In this document: piece after piece, positions 1 to 9,436 of the stretch
Layout of the letters: each line of letters starts with the position of its first letter
Numbering within the stretch: position 1 is the stretch's first letter
Origin: an uncultured Lachnospiraceae bacterium
GTDB taxonomy: Bacteria; Bacillota; Clostridia; Lachnospirales; Lachnospiraceae
NCBI GenBank assembly: GCA_910585625.1
Contig: CAJUFQ010000036.1
Location: 1-32,986 of the forward strand
Length of the DNA stretch: 32,986 bases
Reading direction: 5' to 3'
The notes under the pieces: model-generated
The model's database searches: none
Seen by the model: only the letters and a program-made list of their open reading frames with translations
What the model was told of the DNA's origin: nothing
Made by a program: the position numbers and the translations under genes

Positions 1-102
1 AAGATGTCTTTCCTATAAAAAGGTATGGAGCAGAAAAATCAGTACCTTAAATATCTACTACAACCTTAAAAAAGTGCCATTTTTATGAATCAGAAAGCTT
101 GC

Positions 103-132
103 TATAATTATTATCATTATGAAAAAGGAGGA
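103..132 (+). promoter_or_regulatory. -10 box and ribosome binding site of the GH127 gene
   Basis: A perfect TATAAT lies at 103-108 and a strong Shine-Dalgarno, AAAGGAGGA, at 124-132, six bases before the ATG at 139. No good -35 box is visible 16-18 bases upstream of the TATAAT, so the promoter may need an activator. That would fit a sugar-induced glycosidase, but it is inference. Confidence 0.5.
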
Positions 133-138
133 TAAAGC

Positions 139-3100
139 ATGAAACGAAGAGTATTGGCCATGATGTTAAGCATGGCTATGGTATTCACGATGCTGCCGGC
201 AACGACACTTCAGGCAGAAGAAAGTGTTGCGGCAGGATCCGTGGAGAGAGCCGACGCTGAGTGGGGTGAAAATATTGCCCTGAGTGCAACGCCGTCAGCA
301 GGCCATGAAAACACGTCTGTAAAGGCTGTGAATGATGGGAAATTGGCCACTGGTGTTGCATCAACAAGCTGGAACAGCTGGAATGCACCAGAATCCGGTT
401 ATCCCATGCCGGTGACCCTTACCTGGGACAAGGTACAGACGATTGCGTCTATGCGTGTGATGTGGTGGTCAGATGGCGGCGGGGTTACGTTTCCGTCAAA
501 TGCAAAGGTGCAGTACCTGGATGGAAATGAATGGAAGGACATTGCAGATGCCGGTACGGAACACGGGGGATTCAATGGAGAAAATGGCATTTGGAATATT
601 GTCAATTTTGAAAGCCCGGTTACTACGACAGCATTGCGTATGCTGGTGGGCAGGAATGTCCAGGGTACGACGGGAGTCGGCATCAGTGAATGGGAAGTTT
701 ATAGCAAGACAATCAAAGAAAATCTCACCCAGGCACAGATAGCGGGGGTGAGCAAGTTAGTAGTTGGGGAGAAAGAGAAATACGTTGCGGGTACAGTACC
801 GGCAAACTTGGCGTCAAGCACGTCATATGAGTGGTCTGTAGTTCCGGCAGATGTAGCTGAGATTGAGGGAGATGCAAAAAGCAGCGCTATTTCCCTGAAA
901 GGGCTGAAAGAGGGCCAGGCTACCTTAAAGCTGAAAGCGACGCATGAAGATGTGACGCAGGAGGCAGAGATGTCTATCCGCGTCCGTTTGGAGAAGGTCC
1001 AGAGCATAGATCCCTATAAGACTTCTACGGCGGCCGGTGTTGCGCCGATCCTTCCGGACTCCGTAGTGGCAAACGGCCTGGAGTTTGACGATCCTACGCC
1101 TTCTCTGAAGAGTCAGACAAAGCCGGATTTCGACTTTGCGGAAGAGTTCAATTCACGTTTAATCCCGGTTACCTGGGATACGGTGGATGCAGTGAAGTAT
1201 GCAAAAGGCCAGGAAGGGAAATCATTTACCGTAAAGGGAACAGCTACTTATGATAATAAAGAGTATGTAGCGACCGCATTGGTAACGGTAAAAGACGTCG
1301 TTGCCGCTCCAGAATCTAACAGCAGCGTTACGTTTGAAAATGTCCAGCTGGACGACGTTTTCTGGGCGCCGAAGCAGGAAATTAATGCGAAGACTTCCTT
1401 AAAGAAAGCGATTTCAGAAATTGAAAAGGCATCCGGCGGAGAGCCGAATTACGACAATGCCATCAAGAAACTGAATGGCGATACGGACTACGATCCATTC
1501 AGCGGATATGTGTTCCAGGATTCCGACATTTATAAGAGTATTGAGGCGATTTCCTATACGCTTTCTGCAACCCAGAATGATACAGACCAGGAAATGGCTG
1601 ATACTAGGAAATTCTTGGAAGATAAGATCAATAGCTGGATTGAAAAGATTGAGAAAGTACAGTATGCAGACGGTTATATTGATACGTTCTTTACCTTGCG
1701 CAGCCAGAGTTCCAGCGGCGGCGGATCGCCGGGAACACACCGTTGGCTGAACCTCTCAAATCATGAGATGTACAATGCCGGTCATTTCTTAGAAGCCGTA
1801 GTGGCTTATACCCGTTACCGTGAAGGAATCGGGAAGCCGGATTATAGGCTTTATGTAGCCGGAAAACGTTTTGCCGACCATATCGTGGAAACATTCGGGC
1901 CGGCAGGCAAGAGGCATGAAGTTCCCGGTCATGAGGAAATCGAGCTTGCACTTGTTAAATTTGGCAAGCTTGCCGAGGAATATGAAGGCAAAGGGGCTGG
2001 GCAGGATTATTACGATACGGTTAAGATACTGATTGACAGGCGTGGCGAGGATTCAAATCTGCGAGAGAGCGGATATAAGGCCGGAACCTATTCCCAGGAT
2101 GCGACGCCATTTAAAGAAGAGACAAATGCAGTAGGCCACGCAGTGCGTGCGAACTACTTCTATACGGGCGTGACGGACATTGCAACTCTGCTGCCGGATG
2201 GAAATGCAGACAGGGACGCATACCTTAACAGCCTGGATACTATCTGTGATTCCGTAACAGAAAAGAAGACTTATATTACGGGCGCAATCGGAACGACTAC
2301 GCCTGGCAGTGATTCCGAAGGTTATGGTTTAGAGTACGATCTGCCGCCAGGAGGGTCTTACGCTGAGATTTGCGCGGCAATCGCAGCTGCCAACTGGAAC
2401 CAGAGAATGAATTTGCTGCATGAAGATGCGAAATATGCGGACATGGTAGAGCGGAACCTCTACAATTCCATACTCGTAGGCACGAACTTAGACGGAAACC
2501 GTTTCTATTACAGCACATTGCTGGAAGTAAACGGAGGACAGAAGCGTTCTGAATGGTTTGGATGCGCATGCTGCCCGCCAAACCTGATGCGTACAATCGC
2601 AGCTGCCAGCGGCTATATGTACACGGTACATAACAATGATCTGTTTGTGAACATGTATGTAGGAAGCAATGGTAAAGTTAACGTAGGCGGTACGCAGGTT
2701 ACATTGAAGCAAGAAACGAAATATCCATGGGAAGGCACGGTAAAGATGACCGTCACTCCGGCAGCGGAGAAAGAATTCACCATGAAAATCCGTATCCCGG
2801 GATGGGTAAACGAGCAGGAGAATAAGACAGTAACCATTAAGGTAAACAACACTCCCGTTACTGCCGTTGCGGAAAAAGGCTATGTTTCTATTACCAGGAC
2901 ATGGAAAGCGAACGATGTAGTAGACATCGATATGCCTATGGAAGTACGCAAGACGGAATCCCACCCATTGGTAGAGGCAACCCAGGGCGAAATCGCACTG
3001 CAGAGAGGCCCGATTGTATACTGTATGGAGAAAGCAGGCAATGCACAGCTTAACCCGGGCATCGAAGATTTTAACCCGCTGAACTTTGTTATCCCCAGGG

Positions 3101-6100
3101 ATGCAGAGCTTACCGCAACTTATAACAAAGACTTGCTGAACGGCGTCGTAGAGATTACGGGCGACGTGAAATACCAGAGCGGAAGCAAACTGGTTGATGC
3201 GAAACTGCAGGCAGTTCCGTACTATGCATGGAACAACCGCGGTGATGAGGCGACATTTACCGCAGGCCAGGCAGAGCCGAAGAATAATTCTTCGAAGATG
3301 CTAATCTGGACCAAGGCAGCTGCCGCTTCCAATGAGGAAATTGTAACTCCGGACGATGCTGAGCCAGAGGTTCCGGTTGTTTATATCCCGCAGCTTCGCA
3401 GTTATGCAAATCCTTCCGTTAACTTCGTGGGATGGAATGAAGGAGCTGATAGGTTTGCAGATGACAAACCAGGCACAATTTGGAATGGACACAGTGACAA
3501 CAGCCTGAACAACAGGCCGCAGTGGATGATGTACAATTTCGGTGAGAAGATGGTAACCATTAACGGTTCTACCATCAAGTTCAAAGATGACGGCGGCGTT
3601 GTGACGCCTGCAAGCATCAAGATTGAGTACTTAAAGAGTGGTTCCGTGGAAACCGGAGAGTGGGCAGAGGTGACAAAGAAAGGCGAATGGAATTGTGCGA
3701 ATGCAGGAAGCTTAGATGAATCTGCAGAAGGCAGATTTGACTTTGAACCGGTTACCACATCTGCAATCCGTGTTACCATGAATCATGCGGTAGTGAACGG
3801 TACGAAAATGCCTGTCGCTGTGTTTGACTGGAAGGTCATTGGCGATCTTGCTGCAACAGCAGATGAGAAGGAAGAGCTGTCAGGTGAGATATCAAAGATA
3901 GAAACTGAAATCAGCGGCTTAAAGGAAGAGGATTATGTTCCTGCAAGCTGGGCAGCATTACAGCAGGCTCTTGCGGACGCCAAGGCAGCAGCATCCAATG
4001 CAGAGGTTGGCCTGATTGCAGGGGCAGAGGCACAGAAAGCGTTAGTAGAAGCATTTGCCAAGCTTGATAAAAAAGCAGACGCTTCCGTAATAGCATCTCT
4101 GCAGAAGATGGTTGACGATTACAAAGCACAGCAGGCAACATATACAGCGGCAAGCTGGACAGAATTTGCCAAGGCAATTACGAAAGCAGAAGAAGCTTTG
4201 GCAGAAGGTTCTGGAAAGAGCGCAATCAATAAGGCCAAGAAAGAACTGACAGAAGCAGCAGAAAGCCTTGATAAAAAGGCATCGGCGGCATCTGTGGAGG
4301 CATTGAAGACTCAGGTTGGCGCATTCCAGGAAGCTGAGTATTCAGCAGCCAGCTGGGCGAAGTTCCAAGATGCGTATACGAAGGCAGACACTGTCGCAAA
4401 GAGCGAGGATCCGGGGCAGAAAGAAGTTGATGCTGCAAAGGCCGCACTGGAAGCTGCACAGCCCAAGCTCGATAAGAAAGCAACGGCAGCATCTGTGGCA
4501 ACATTGAAGACCCAGATTGAGACATTTAAAGAAGCAGATTACACGGCTGAAAGCTGGAAACGTTTCGCATATACTTTAGAGGAAGTAAAAGCGATTGCCA
4601 ACAGCGAGGATCCGGGACAGAAAGTGATAGACGCTGCAAAAGTTACATTAGAGACAGCACAGGAGAAGCTTGAACGAAAAGTAAGCGCAGCAACTATTAC
4701 TAAGTTAAATGAAGAGATTGACAAGGTGATAGCATCCTGCAACCAGGCAGACTATACAAAAGAAAGCTGGGCAGACTTCCTTCTGGTATTGGATAACATT
4801 AAGGCATCTGCTGCGGGAGCAAGCCAGTCTGAAGTAGACGCTTTGGTTGCCGGCTTGAATGACGCCAAGGCTGCACTGGAGAATAAAGCCGCGGCAGGCC
4901 CTGCGGAAGAATTTAAGAATTCTGTGAACCAGTACAAGGAGAACTTCAAAGAAGAAGATTTCACGGCAGTAAGCTGGACAGAATTTGGCAAAGTTCTTAA
5001 GAAAGCAGAAGCGGCAGCGGAAGATCCAGGTGAGAAGACAATCGTGAAGATAACTTCCATGCTGAAAGACGCGGAGAAGAAATTGGTGACGATGGCGTCT
5101 TATAACAAGCTGGCAGAGGCCATTGCAGAGGCAGAAAACTTAAAGAAAGAATACTATACGGCAGAGAGCTGGGCAACATTCAATGAGGCAGTAGCAGAAG
5201 CACGTAAAGTCTTAGATGGCGAGAACACGACCCAGGAACAGATGGATGCAGCTCCGGCAGCATTAAAAGAAGCCATGGGCAAGCTGGCAGAAGTTCCGGC
5301 GAGTGAGCAGACGGTACAAGAATTAGGTACATCTGTAACTGAAGCAGAAGGTAAATACAAAGAATCTGAGTACAGCGCAGAGAGCTGGAAAGCTTATACA
5401 GATGCCCTGGCAGCTGCAAAGAAGGTTGCAGCAGATAATGCAGCAACACAGAAACAGGTAGATGATGCAAAAGCAGCATTGGAGGAAGCAATTAAGAACC
5501 TCACAGGCAAGCCGCCGGTGCAGACGGTAAATAAGAAAGCGCTTAATGCATCCATAAATACAGCAAAAGCCAAGAAACAGATTGATTATACGGCGGCAAC
5601 CTGGACGAAACTGAAAACAGCGCTGACCGCAGCACAGAATGTTACAAAGAACGCAAAAGCAACGCAGGAACAGGTTGATAAAGCAAAAGTAAATCTGGAT
5701 AAGGCTGTGAAAGGGCTTGTCAAGCTGAAAGCTTCTTCTACCAAAAAGGTTACGTTGGGCGTGAAAGAGAAGCTTTCCGTAAAGACCAAGAACTGCACAT
5801 ATTTAAGCTCTAACACGAAGGTTGCCAAAGTAGACGGCAAAGGTATGGTGCAGGCATTGAAAACGGGATCGGTTGTGGTAAAGGCCATTCCTAAGACAGG
5901 AAACAAGGCGAAGGTATTTAAGATAACCGTTAAGAAAGCGCCAGGCAAGATTTCCAAGGTTACCTTCAATAAGAAGGCAATCAAGAAGAATAAAGTTACT
6001 TTGAAGAAGGGCAATAAGGGAACATTTAAGGTTACCTTGCCTAAGAATACAGCAAGCAAGATTACCTTCAAGTCTTCCAAGCCAAAGATTGCGTCCATTG

Positions 6101-6201
6101 ATGCAAAGGGTGTTGCAAAGGCAAAAAAGAAAGGTACAGTGAAGATTACAATCAAGACCTTCAACAATAAGAGCAAGGTGATTACGCTTACAGTAAAATA
6201 A
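139..6201 (+). CDS. Secreted multidomain GH127 beta-L-arabinofuranosidase with nine FIVAR repeats
   Basis: A predicted exo-acting glycosidase that releases L-arabinose from beta-L-arabinofuranosides such as plant hydroxyproline-linked arabinans. A signal peptide ends near residue 27 (TTLQAEE). Then come an F5/8C-type binding domain (about 44-190), two Ig-like domains (195-388), the GH127/DUF1680 catalytic domain (about 395-1060), a second discoidin-like domain (about 1082-1240), nine FIVAR repeats (about 1248-1866, each with a Y-x3-S/T-W motif) and Lys-rich bacterial Ig-like domains to the end. The expected GH127 residues are visible: E743 and C745 (AEIC) plus C811-C812 (CCPPN), the thiolate zinc site and cysteine nucleophile known from HypBA1, and E727 at the acid/base position. 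No LPXTG or SLH anchor is present, so surface retention would rely on the Ig-like or FIVAR parts. No transporter or regulator is adjacent. The family call is firm; the natural substrate is inferred. Confidence 0.9.
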   Translation: MKRRVLAMMLSMAMVFTMLPATTLQAEESVAAGSVERADAEWGENIALSATPSAGHENTSVKAVNDGKLATGVASTSWNSWNAPESGYPMPVTLTWDKVQTIASMRVMWWSDGGGVTFPSNAKVQYLDGNEWKDIADAGTEHGGFNGENGIWNIVNFESPVTTTALRMLVGRNVQGTTGVGISEWEVYSKTIKENLTQAQIAGVSKLVVGEKEKYVAGTVPANLASSTSYEWSVVPADVAEIEGDAKSSAISLKGLKEGQATLKLKATHEDVTQEAEMSIRVRLEKVQSIDPYKTSTAAGVAPILPDSVVANGLEFDDPTPSLKSQTKPDFDFAEEFNSRLIPVTWDTVDAVKYAKGQEGKSFTVKGTATYDNKEYVATALVTVKDVVAAPESNSSVTFENVQLDDVFWAPKQEINAKTSLKKAISEIEKASGGEPNYDNAIKKLNGDTDYDPFSGYVFQDSDIYKSIEAISYTLSATQNDTDQEMADTRKFLEDKINSWIEKIEKVQYADGYIDTFFTLRSQSSSGGGSPGTHRWLNLSNHEMYNAGHFLEAVVAYTRYREGIGKPDYRLYVAGKRFADHIVETFGPAGKRHEVPGHEEIELALVKFGKLAEEYEGKGAGQDYYDTVKILIDRRGEDSNLRESGYKAGTYSQDATPFKEETNAVGHAVRANYFYTGVTDIATLLPDGNADRDAYLNSLDTICDSVTEKKTYITGAIGTTTPGSDSEGYGLEYDLPPGGSYAEICAAIAAANWNQRMNLLHEDAKYADMVERNLYNSILVGTNLDGNRFYYSTLLEVNGGQKRSEWFGCACCPPNLMRTIAAASGYMYTVHNNDLFVNMYVGSNGKVNVGGTQVTLKQETKYPWEGTVKMTVTPAAEKEFTMKIRIPGWVNEQENKTVTIKVNNTPVTAVAEKGYVSITRTWKANDVVDIDMPMEVRKTESHPLVEATQGEIALQRGPIVYCMEKAGNAQLNPGIEDFNPLNFVIPRDAELTATYNKDLLNGVVEITGDVKYQSGSKLVDAKLQAVPYYAWNNRGDEATFTAGQAEPKNNSSKMLIWTKAAAASNEEIVTPDDAEPEVPVVYIPQLRSYANPSVNFVGWNEGADRFADDKPGTIWNGHSDNSLNNRPQWMMYNFGEKMVTINGSTIKFKDDGGVVTPASIKIEYLKSGSVETGEWAEVTKKGEWNCANAGSLDESAEGRFDFEPVTTSAIRVTMNHAVVNGTKMPVAVFDWKVIGDLAATADEKEELSGEISKIETEISGLKEEDYVPASWAALQQALADAKAAASNAEVGLIAGAEAQKALVEAFAKLDKKADASVIASLQKMVDDYKAQQATYTAASWTEFAKAITKAEEALAEGSGKSAINKAKKELTEAAESLDKKASAASVEALKTQVGAFQEAEYSAASWAKFQDAYTKADTVAKSEDPGQKEVDAAKAALEAAQPKLDKKATAASVATLKTQIETFKEADYTAESWKRFAYTLEEVKAIANSEDPGQKVIDAAKVTLETAQEKLERKVSAATITKLNEEIDKVIASCNQADYTKESWADFLLVLDNIKASAAGASQSEVDALVAGLNDAKAALENKAAAGPAEEFKNSVNQYKENFKEEDFTAVSWTEFGKVLKKAEAAAEDPGEKTIVKITSMLKDAEKKLVTMASYNKLAEAIAEAENLKKEYYTAESWATFNEAVAEARKVLDGENTTQEQMDAAPAALKEAMGKLAEVPASEQTVQELGTSVTEAEGKYKESEYSAESWKAYTDALAAAKKVAADNAATQKQVDDAKAALEEAIKNLTGKPPVQTVNKKALNASINTAKAKKQIDYTAATWTKLKTALTAAQNVTKNAKATQEQVDKAKVNLDKAVKGLVKLKASSTKKVTLGVKEKLSVKTKNCTYLSSNTKVAKVDGKGMVQALKTGSVVVKAIPKTGNKAKVFKITVKKAPGKISKVTFNKKAIKKNKVTLKKGNKGTFKVTLPKNTASKITFKSSKPKIASIDAKGVAKAKKKGTVKITIKTFNNKSKVITLTVK

Positions 6202-6238
6202 TAACGTGGGAGTCATGTATTTGACGTGAATCCTTGGG

Positions 6239-6290
6239 CTGCCGCACCGGCTGGAGTATCTGGCTTGGTGCGGCAGTTTTTTATTTTATA
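6239..6290 (+). terminator. Rho-independent terminator of the GH127 gene
   Basis: A perfect 10-bp stem (CTGCCGCACC at 6239-6248 with GGTGCGGCAG at 6267-6276) encloses an 18-base loop and is followed by TTTTTTATTTTA. It lies 37 bases after the stop codon. Confidence 0.9.
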
Positions 6291-6302
6291 GGAAAGGCCT
6301 TG

Positions 6303-6463
6303 TCACGCTAAAGCGTGAAAGTTCCTTCCCTATAAGACAAAAACAATTATGCGCACTCGCGCAAGAAGTAATATATCGCTAAAGCGACTGCGTTTGGCGC
6401 AGCAAAGCAGCCAAGTCCCCCAAAAATGAGGGATTTAGGGAGTTGAAGCGGACTTGTCCGCTT
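6303..6463. repeat. Cluster of six short hairpins in the gap before the amidohydrolase
   Basis: The 363-base gap between genes holds six small inverted repeats in 160 bases: 6303-6318 (TCACGC/GCGTGA, loop TAAA), 6350-6363 (TGCGC/GCGCA), 6376-6387 (TCGC/GCGA, loop TAAA), 6388-6402 (CTGCG/CGCAG), 6413-6436 (AAGTCCC/GGGATTT with one G-U) and 6446-6463 (AAGCGGA/TCCGCTT). The last is followed by a T-rich stretch and might act as a weak terminator. No coding potential is seen. It looks like an intergenic palindromic repeat element or a structured RNA; I cannot name it. Confidence 0.55.
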
Positions 6464-6564
6464 TGTTCTTTATCTTCTAATTGTTCGTCTGAGTGCCGCA
6501 GGGAATTATTTCCGGCCAAATCGGATATATTATGTTAAAAAAAAGAAAAAAAGGAGCATGGGAG

Positions 6565-7737
6565 ATGAAAGAGAAGCTGGTCATCCATCAGGGATGGGTT
6601 CATGATGCTATCCGGCCAAAACCATATGTGGCAGATATTCTGGTGGAAGAGGGGAAGATAGCAGAGATTGCCCCAGTCCTGAAAAGCAGGGGAATTAAAA
6701 GGGCGAAGACAATCGATGCTTCCGGCCTGCAGATATATCCTGGTTTTGTGGAGGCCCATTGCCATCTGGGAATGGATGGATACGGGGTAGGGTTTGAAGG
6801 CGCCGACTATAATGAGGTGACGGATTCCCTGACGCCGCAGCTGTCTGCAGTCGATGGGATAAATCCTCAGGATGAGAGCCTGCGTCTTGCCATGGAAGGG
6901 GGTGTCACTTGTGTGGCTGCAGGCCCGGGAAGCTCTAATGTCTTGGGAGGGACGTTCACAGCATATAAAACGGCAGGCAAGAGGATAGACAATATGATTG
7001 TTGAGGAGAAGGTAGCCATGAAGTGTGCTTTTGGGGAAAACCCCAAAGCTTGTTATAAAGATAAGGATAATTATTCCCGGATGAGTACGGCATCCAAACT
7101 TAGGGTCATGCTAAAACGGACGCAGGATTACTTGGCAAGGAAGGAGGCGGCGGAAGGGGACATATTAAAGTGTCCAGCCTATGACCCGAAACTTGAGGCT
7201 TTAATCCCTGTCATTCAGGGTCTTCTGCCGTTAAAGGCACATGTCCATCAGGCGAACGATATCTATACGGCAATCCGCATTGCCAAGGAATTTCATTTGA
7301 GGCTTGCCCTTGACCACTGTACGGATGGTTCGTTGATTGCGGAGGATTTGGCCAGGGAAGGGTATCCGGTGGCGGTTGGCCCTACGCTTGGACACGCCAC
7401 GAAGTTTGAGCTAAAGAACAAGAGCTTCGCCACGCCAGGGGATCTTGCCCGGGCAGGCTGCCAGGTATCCATCATCACGGATTCTCCGGTAATACCTCAG
7501 CAGTACCTTGCCCTGTGCGCTGGCCTGGCAGTGAAATCCGGCATGGATGAGTTTGACGCGCTGCAAGCAATCACGATTAATGCCGCCAGGCATATTGGGA
7601 TTGAGGGGCGGGTAGGTTCCCTGGAAGTCGGCAAGGATGGGGATATTGTGATTTCAGCGGGGAATCCTCTGGTGTCGGATACGAAAATCCAGTATGTCAT
7701 CATTGATGGGAAGGTAGCATTTGAGAATGTTGGGTAA
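6565..7737 (+). CDS. Amidohydrolase, imidazolonepropionase-like
   Basis: A 390-residue metal-dependent hydrolase of the amidohydrolase superfamily, cytosolic (no signal peptide). The start is the ATG at 6565, with AAGGAG at 6551-6556 eight bases upstream. A GTG 24 codons earlier is open but has no ribosome site and adds a low-complexity Lys-rich stretch. Metal-site motifs appear in the expected order: HCHLG after the first beta strand, HVHQ, DHCTDG and a late ITDSP aspartate. The N-terminal VADILVEEGKIAEI and C-terminal VGKDGDIVI segments form the small composite beta domain typical of the superfamily. Nearest in style are proteins annotated as amidohydrolase or imidazolonepropionase-like. 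No histidine-degradation genes are adjacent, so the substrate is unknown. Terminators on both sides make it a single-gene unit. Confidence 0.8.
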   Translation: MKEKLVIHQGWVHDAIRPKPYVADILVEEGKIAEIAPVLKSRGIKRAKTIDASGLQIYPGFVEAHCHLGMDGYGVGFEGADYNEVTDSLTPQLSAVDGINPQDESLRLAMEGGVTCVAAGPGSSNVLGGTFTAYKTAGKRIDNMIVEEKVAMKCAFGENPKACYKDKDNYSRMSTASKLRVMLKRTQDYLARKEAAEGDILKCPAYDPKLEALIPVIQGLLPLKAHVHQANDIYTAIRIAKEFHLRLALDHCTDGSLIAEDLAREGYPVAVGPTLGHATKFELKNKSFATPGDLARAGCQVSIITDSPVIPQQYLALCAGLAVKSGMDEFDALQAITINAARHIGIEGRVGSLEVGKDGDIVISAGNPLVSDTKIQYVIIDGKVAFENVG

Positions 7738-7746
7738 ACGGAAGGA

Positions 7747-7775
7747 AAGCGCTGCCTTTCGGCAACGCTTTTTTG
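7747..7775 (+). terminator. Terminator of the amidohydrolase gene
   Basis: AAGCGCTGCC (7747-7756) pairs with GGCAACGCTT (7761-7770) around a TTTC loop, with one C-A mismatch, and runs into six T. It lies ten bases after the stop codon. Confidence 0.85.
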
Positions 7776-8154
7776 GGGGAGTAAATTTATGAAATGTTTC
7801 ATGGGGTGCCACATCTTGGGCGGTGGCACCGGCCATATATATGTAAAATAACTGTCAATGAGTTATTTGTTGTTAGTCGAAGCTGATAACGGTGCGCGCT
7901 TATGTTTGTGCCATCAACTTCATTTGATAAATCAAGTATAAGAGAAAATTGTGTGCAAAGTGTGGACAATTTCTAAAAGAAACATAAAGAATTCGAAAGA
8001 AATTATGAAAAAGATTTAGAAGTCTTAAGCTGTGTATTTCCGCGGACGATGAGCCAAGTAGCCACGCTTGCTCAATATTTGACTTCTGAATTATCTGTAC
8101 AAATAATATATGAATTATAATAGTTTTTTCATATGATATGCTTGAGGTGATGGA
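7776..8154. other. Gap of about 380 bases without a recognisable gene
   Basis: An isolated 8-bp perfect hairpin (GGTGCCAC 7805-7812 with GTGGCACC 7823-7830) is present without a T tract. After it, both strands show only short open stretches broken by stops, none with a good ribosome site or a familiar protein motif. A TATAAT at 8116-8121 could be the -10 box for the broken ATPase gene. The stretch may be decayed coding DNA, but I recognise nothing in it. Confidence 0.4.
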
Positions 8155-9357
8155 ATGAGGATTGACAGGAAGGAATATTTTCAGAAGCTGCTCAAATGGA
8201 AGGACAAGAAGATGATAAAAGTCGTTACCAGAATCAGACGGTGTGGGAAATCTACCTTGCTGAAAATGTTCCGGGATTAACTGTTTGAGCAAGGGATAGA
8301 AAAAGCCCAGGTCATCAGTATCAATTTTGAGGATTATGAATATGAAAGCCTCTGGGAACCAAAGGTTTTATACCAGTATATCAAAGACCGGCTTCTGCCA
8401 AGGAAGAACATGTATCTTTTCTTGGATGAGATACAAAATGTAAGGGATTTCCAGCGGGTAGTGGATAGTTTTTTCTTGAGAGATAATATTGATATTTATA
8501 TCACTGGCTCGAACTCTTATATGCTGTCTGGGGAACTGGCGACATTGCTTACGGGGAGGTATATACAGATAGAAATGCTGCCCTTCTCCTTTGCAGAGTT
8601 TGTGCAGTTGCATGGAATGGACGAAGGGGCGGAGAGAGCCTATCAGAGGTATATCGGAACCAGTTCATTTCCATTTGTGTCAAGTATCATGTCAGATTCC
8701 GGACAGATCCAAGATTATCTGCGGAGCATATACGATACGATTATCCTAAAAGATATTATCGCACGCAAAAAGGTTACAGATGTGATGATGCTGGAGAGCG
8801 TCATGCGGTTTCTTGCAGATAATATTGGCAATCCGCTCTCGGCAAAGAAGATAAGCGATACGATGGCTTCGAATGGCAGGCATATCAATGTTAGGACTGT
8901 GGAGTCCTATATTTCTGCGTTTATGGAATCCTATATCATTTATCAGGCAAAACGGTATGAAGTGAAAGGAAAGCAATACCTGAAAACGCTGGACAAATAT
9001 TATATGGCGGATGTCGGGCTTCGAAGAGCCATGCTTGGAGGAGACGGGCAGGCTGACACAGGCCACATCTTAGAGAACGTCATATATCTGGAACTTCTGC
9101 GCCGTGGTTATCGGGTGTATGTGGGAAAAGTAGATAATCTGGAAGTAGACTTTGCAGCCATGAATGAAGATGGCATAAGCTATTTTCAGGTGGCGGCAAC
9201 CGCCCGCGACCAAAATACCTTGGAACGGGAGCTGAAACCTCTGCAGAAAATAGCAGATAATTATCCGAAATGTATCCTTACTTTGGATATGGACCCCCCG
9301 GCAGATTATGAGGGAATCCGGCGTATGAACGCATTGGATTACTTGCTTTCTTCTTAA
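8155..9357 (+). pseudogene. Broken AAA ATPase with C-terminal DUF4143 domain
   Basis: Intact relatives are about 400-residue ATPases with an N-terminal AAA_14 domain and a C-terminal nuclease-like DUF4143 domain, often scattered as accessory genes of unclear role. The reading frame from ATG 8155 (GAGGTG at 8144-8149 upstream) is stopped at codon 42 by TAA 8278-8280, then continues in the same frame to 9357 with clear family sequence. That includes Walker B YLFLDEIQNV, the sensor ITGSNSYML, DIIARKKV and the DUF4143 end (NLEVDFAAM, YFQVAA). The Walker A also looks damaged: RIRRCGKST where relatives have a leading Gly, one base change (AGA for GGA at 8230). Internal ATG 8410 could start a 315-residue fragment lacking Walker A. 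Two independent hits argue for a true pseudogene over a sequencing error. Confidence 0.8.
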
Positions 9358-9401
9358 TACACAGAATCTTTACGGTTGCGTGACAGAAAATCTGGAAAGC
9401 C

Positions 9402-9430
9402 TTGAATTGGCGTGAATTTTATGTTACGAT
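9402..9430 (+). promoter_or_regulatory. Candidate promoter of the hydE leader
   Basis: TTGAAT (9402-9407), 17 bases, then TACGAT (9425-9430): four of six matches in each box at ideal spacing. It would start a transcript near 9437 that meets the terminator at 9603-9632 before reaching hydE. Confidence 0.4.
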
Positions 9431-9436
9431 ACGTTA

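Noticed and set aside
5586..6176. A 196-residue reading frame on the minus strand opposite the end of the GH127 gene.
   Set aside because: It is the mirror of Lys-rich, low-stop coding sequence; it has no ribosome site and no recognisable motif. Other minus-strand frames in the window were rejected for the same reason.
6493..6564. A 24-codon N-terminal extension of the amidohydrolase from GTG 6493.
   Set aside because: No ribosome site precedes it, the added residues are Lys-rich and unlike the family, and ATG 6565 has an ideal AAGGAG.
8278..8280. Recoding of the TAA codon to keep the ATPase functional.
   Set aside because: TAA readthrough is rare, no recoding signal is visible, and Walker A is damaged as well.
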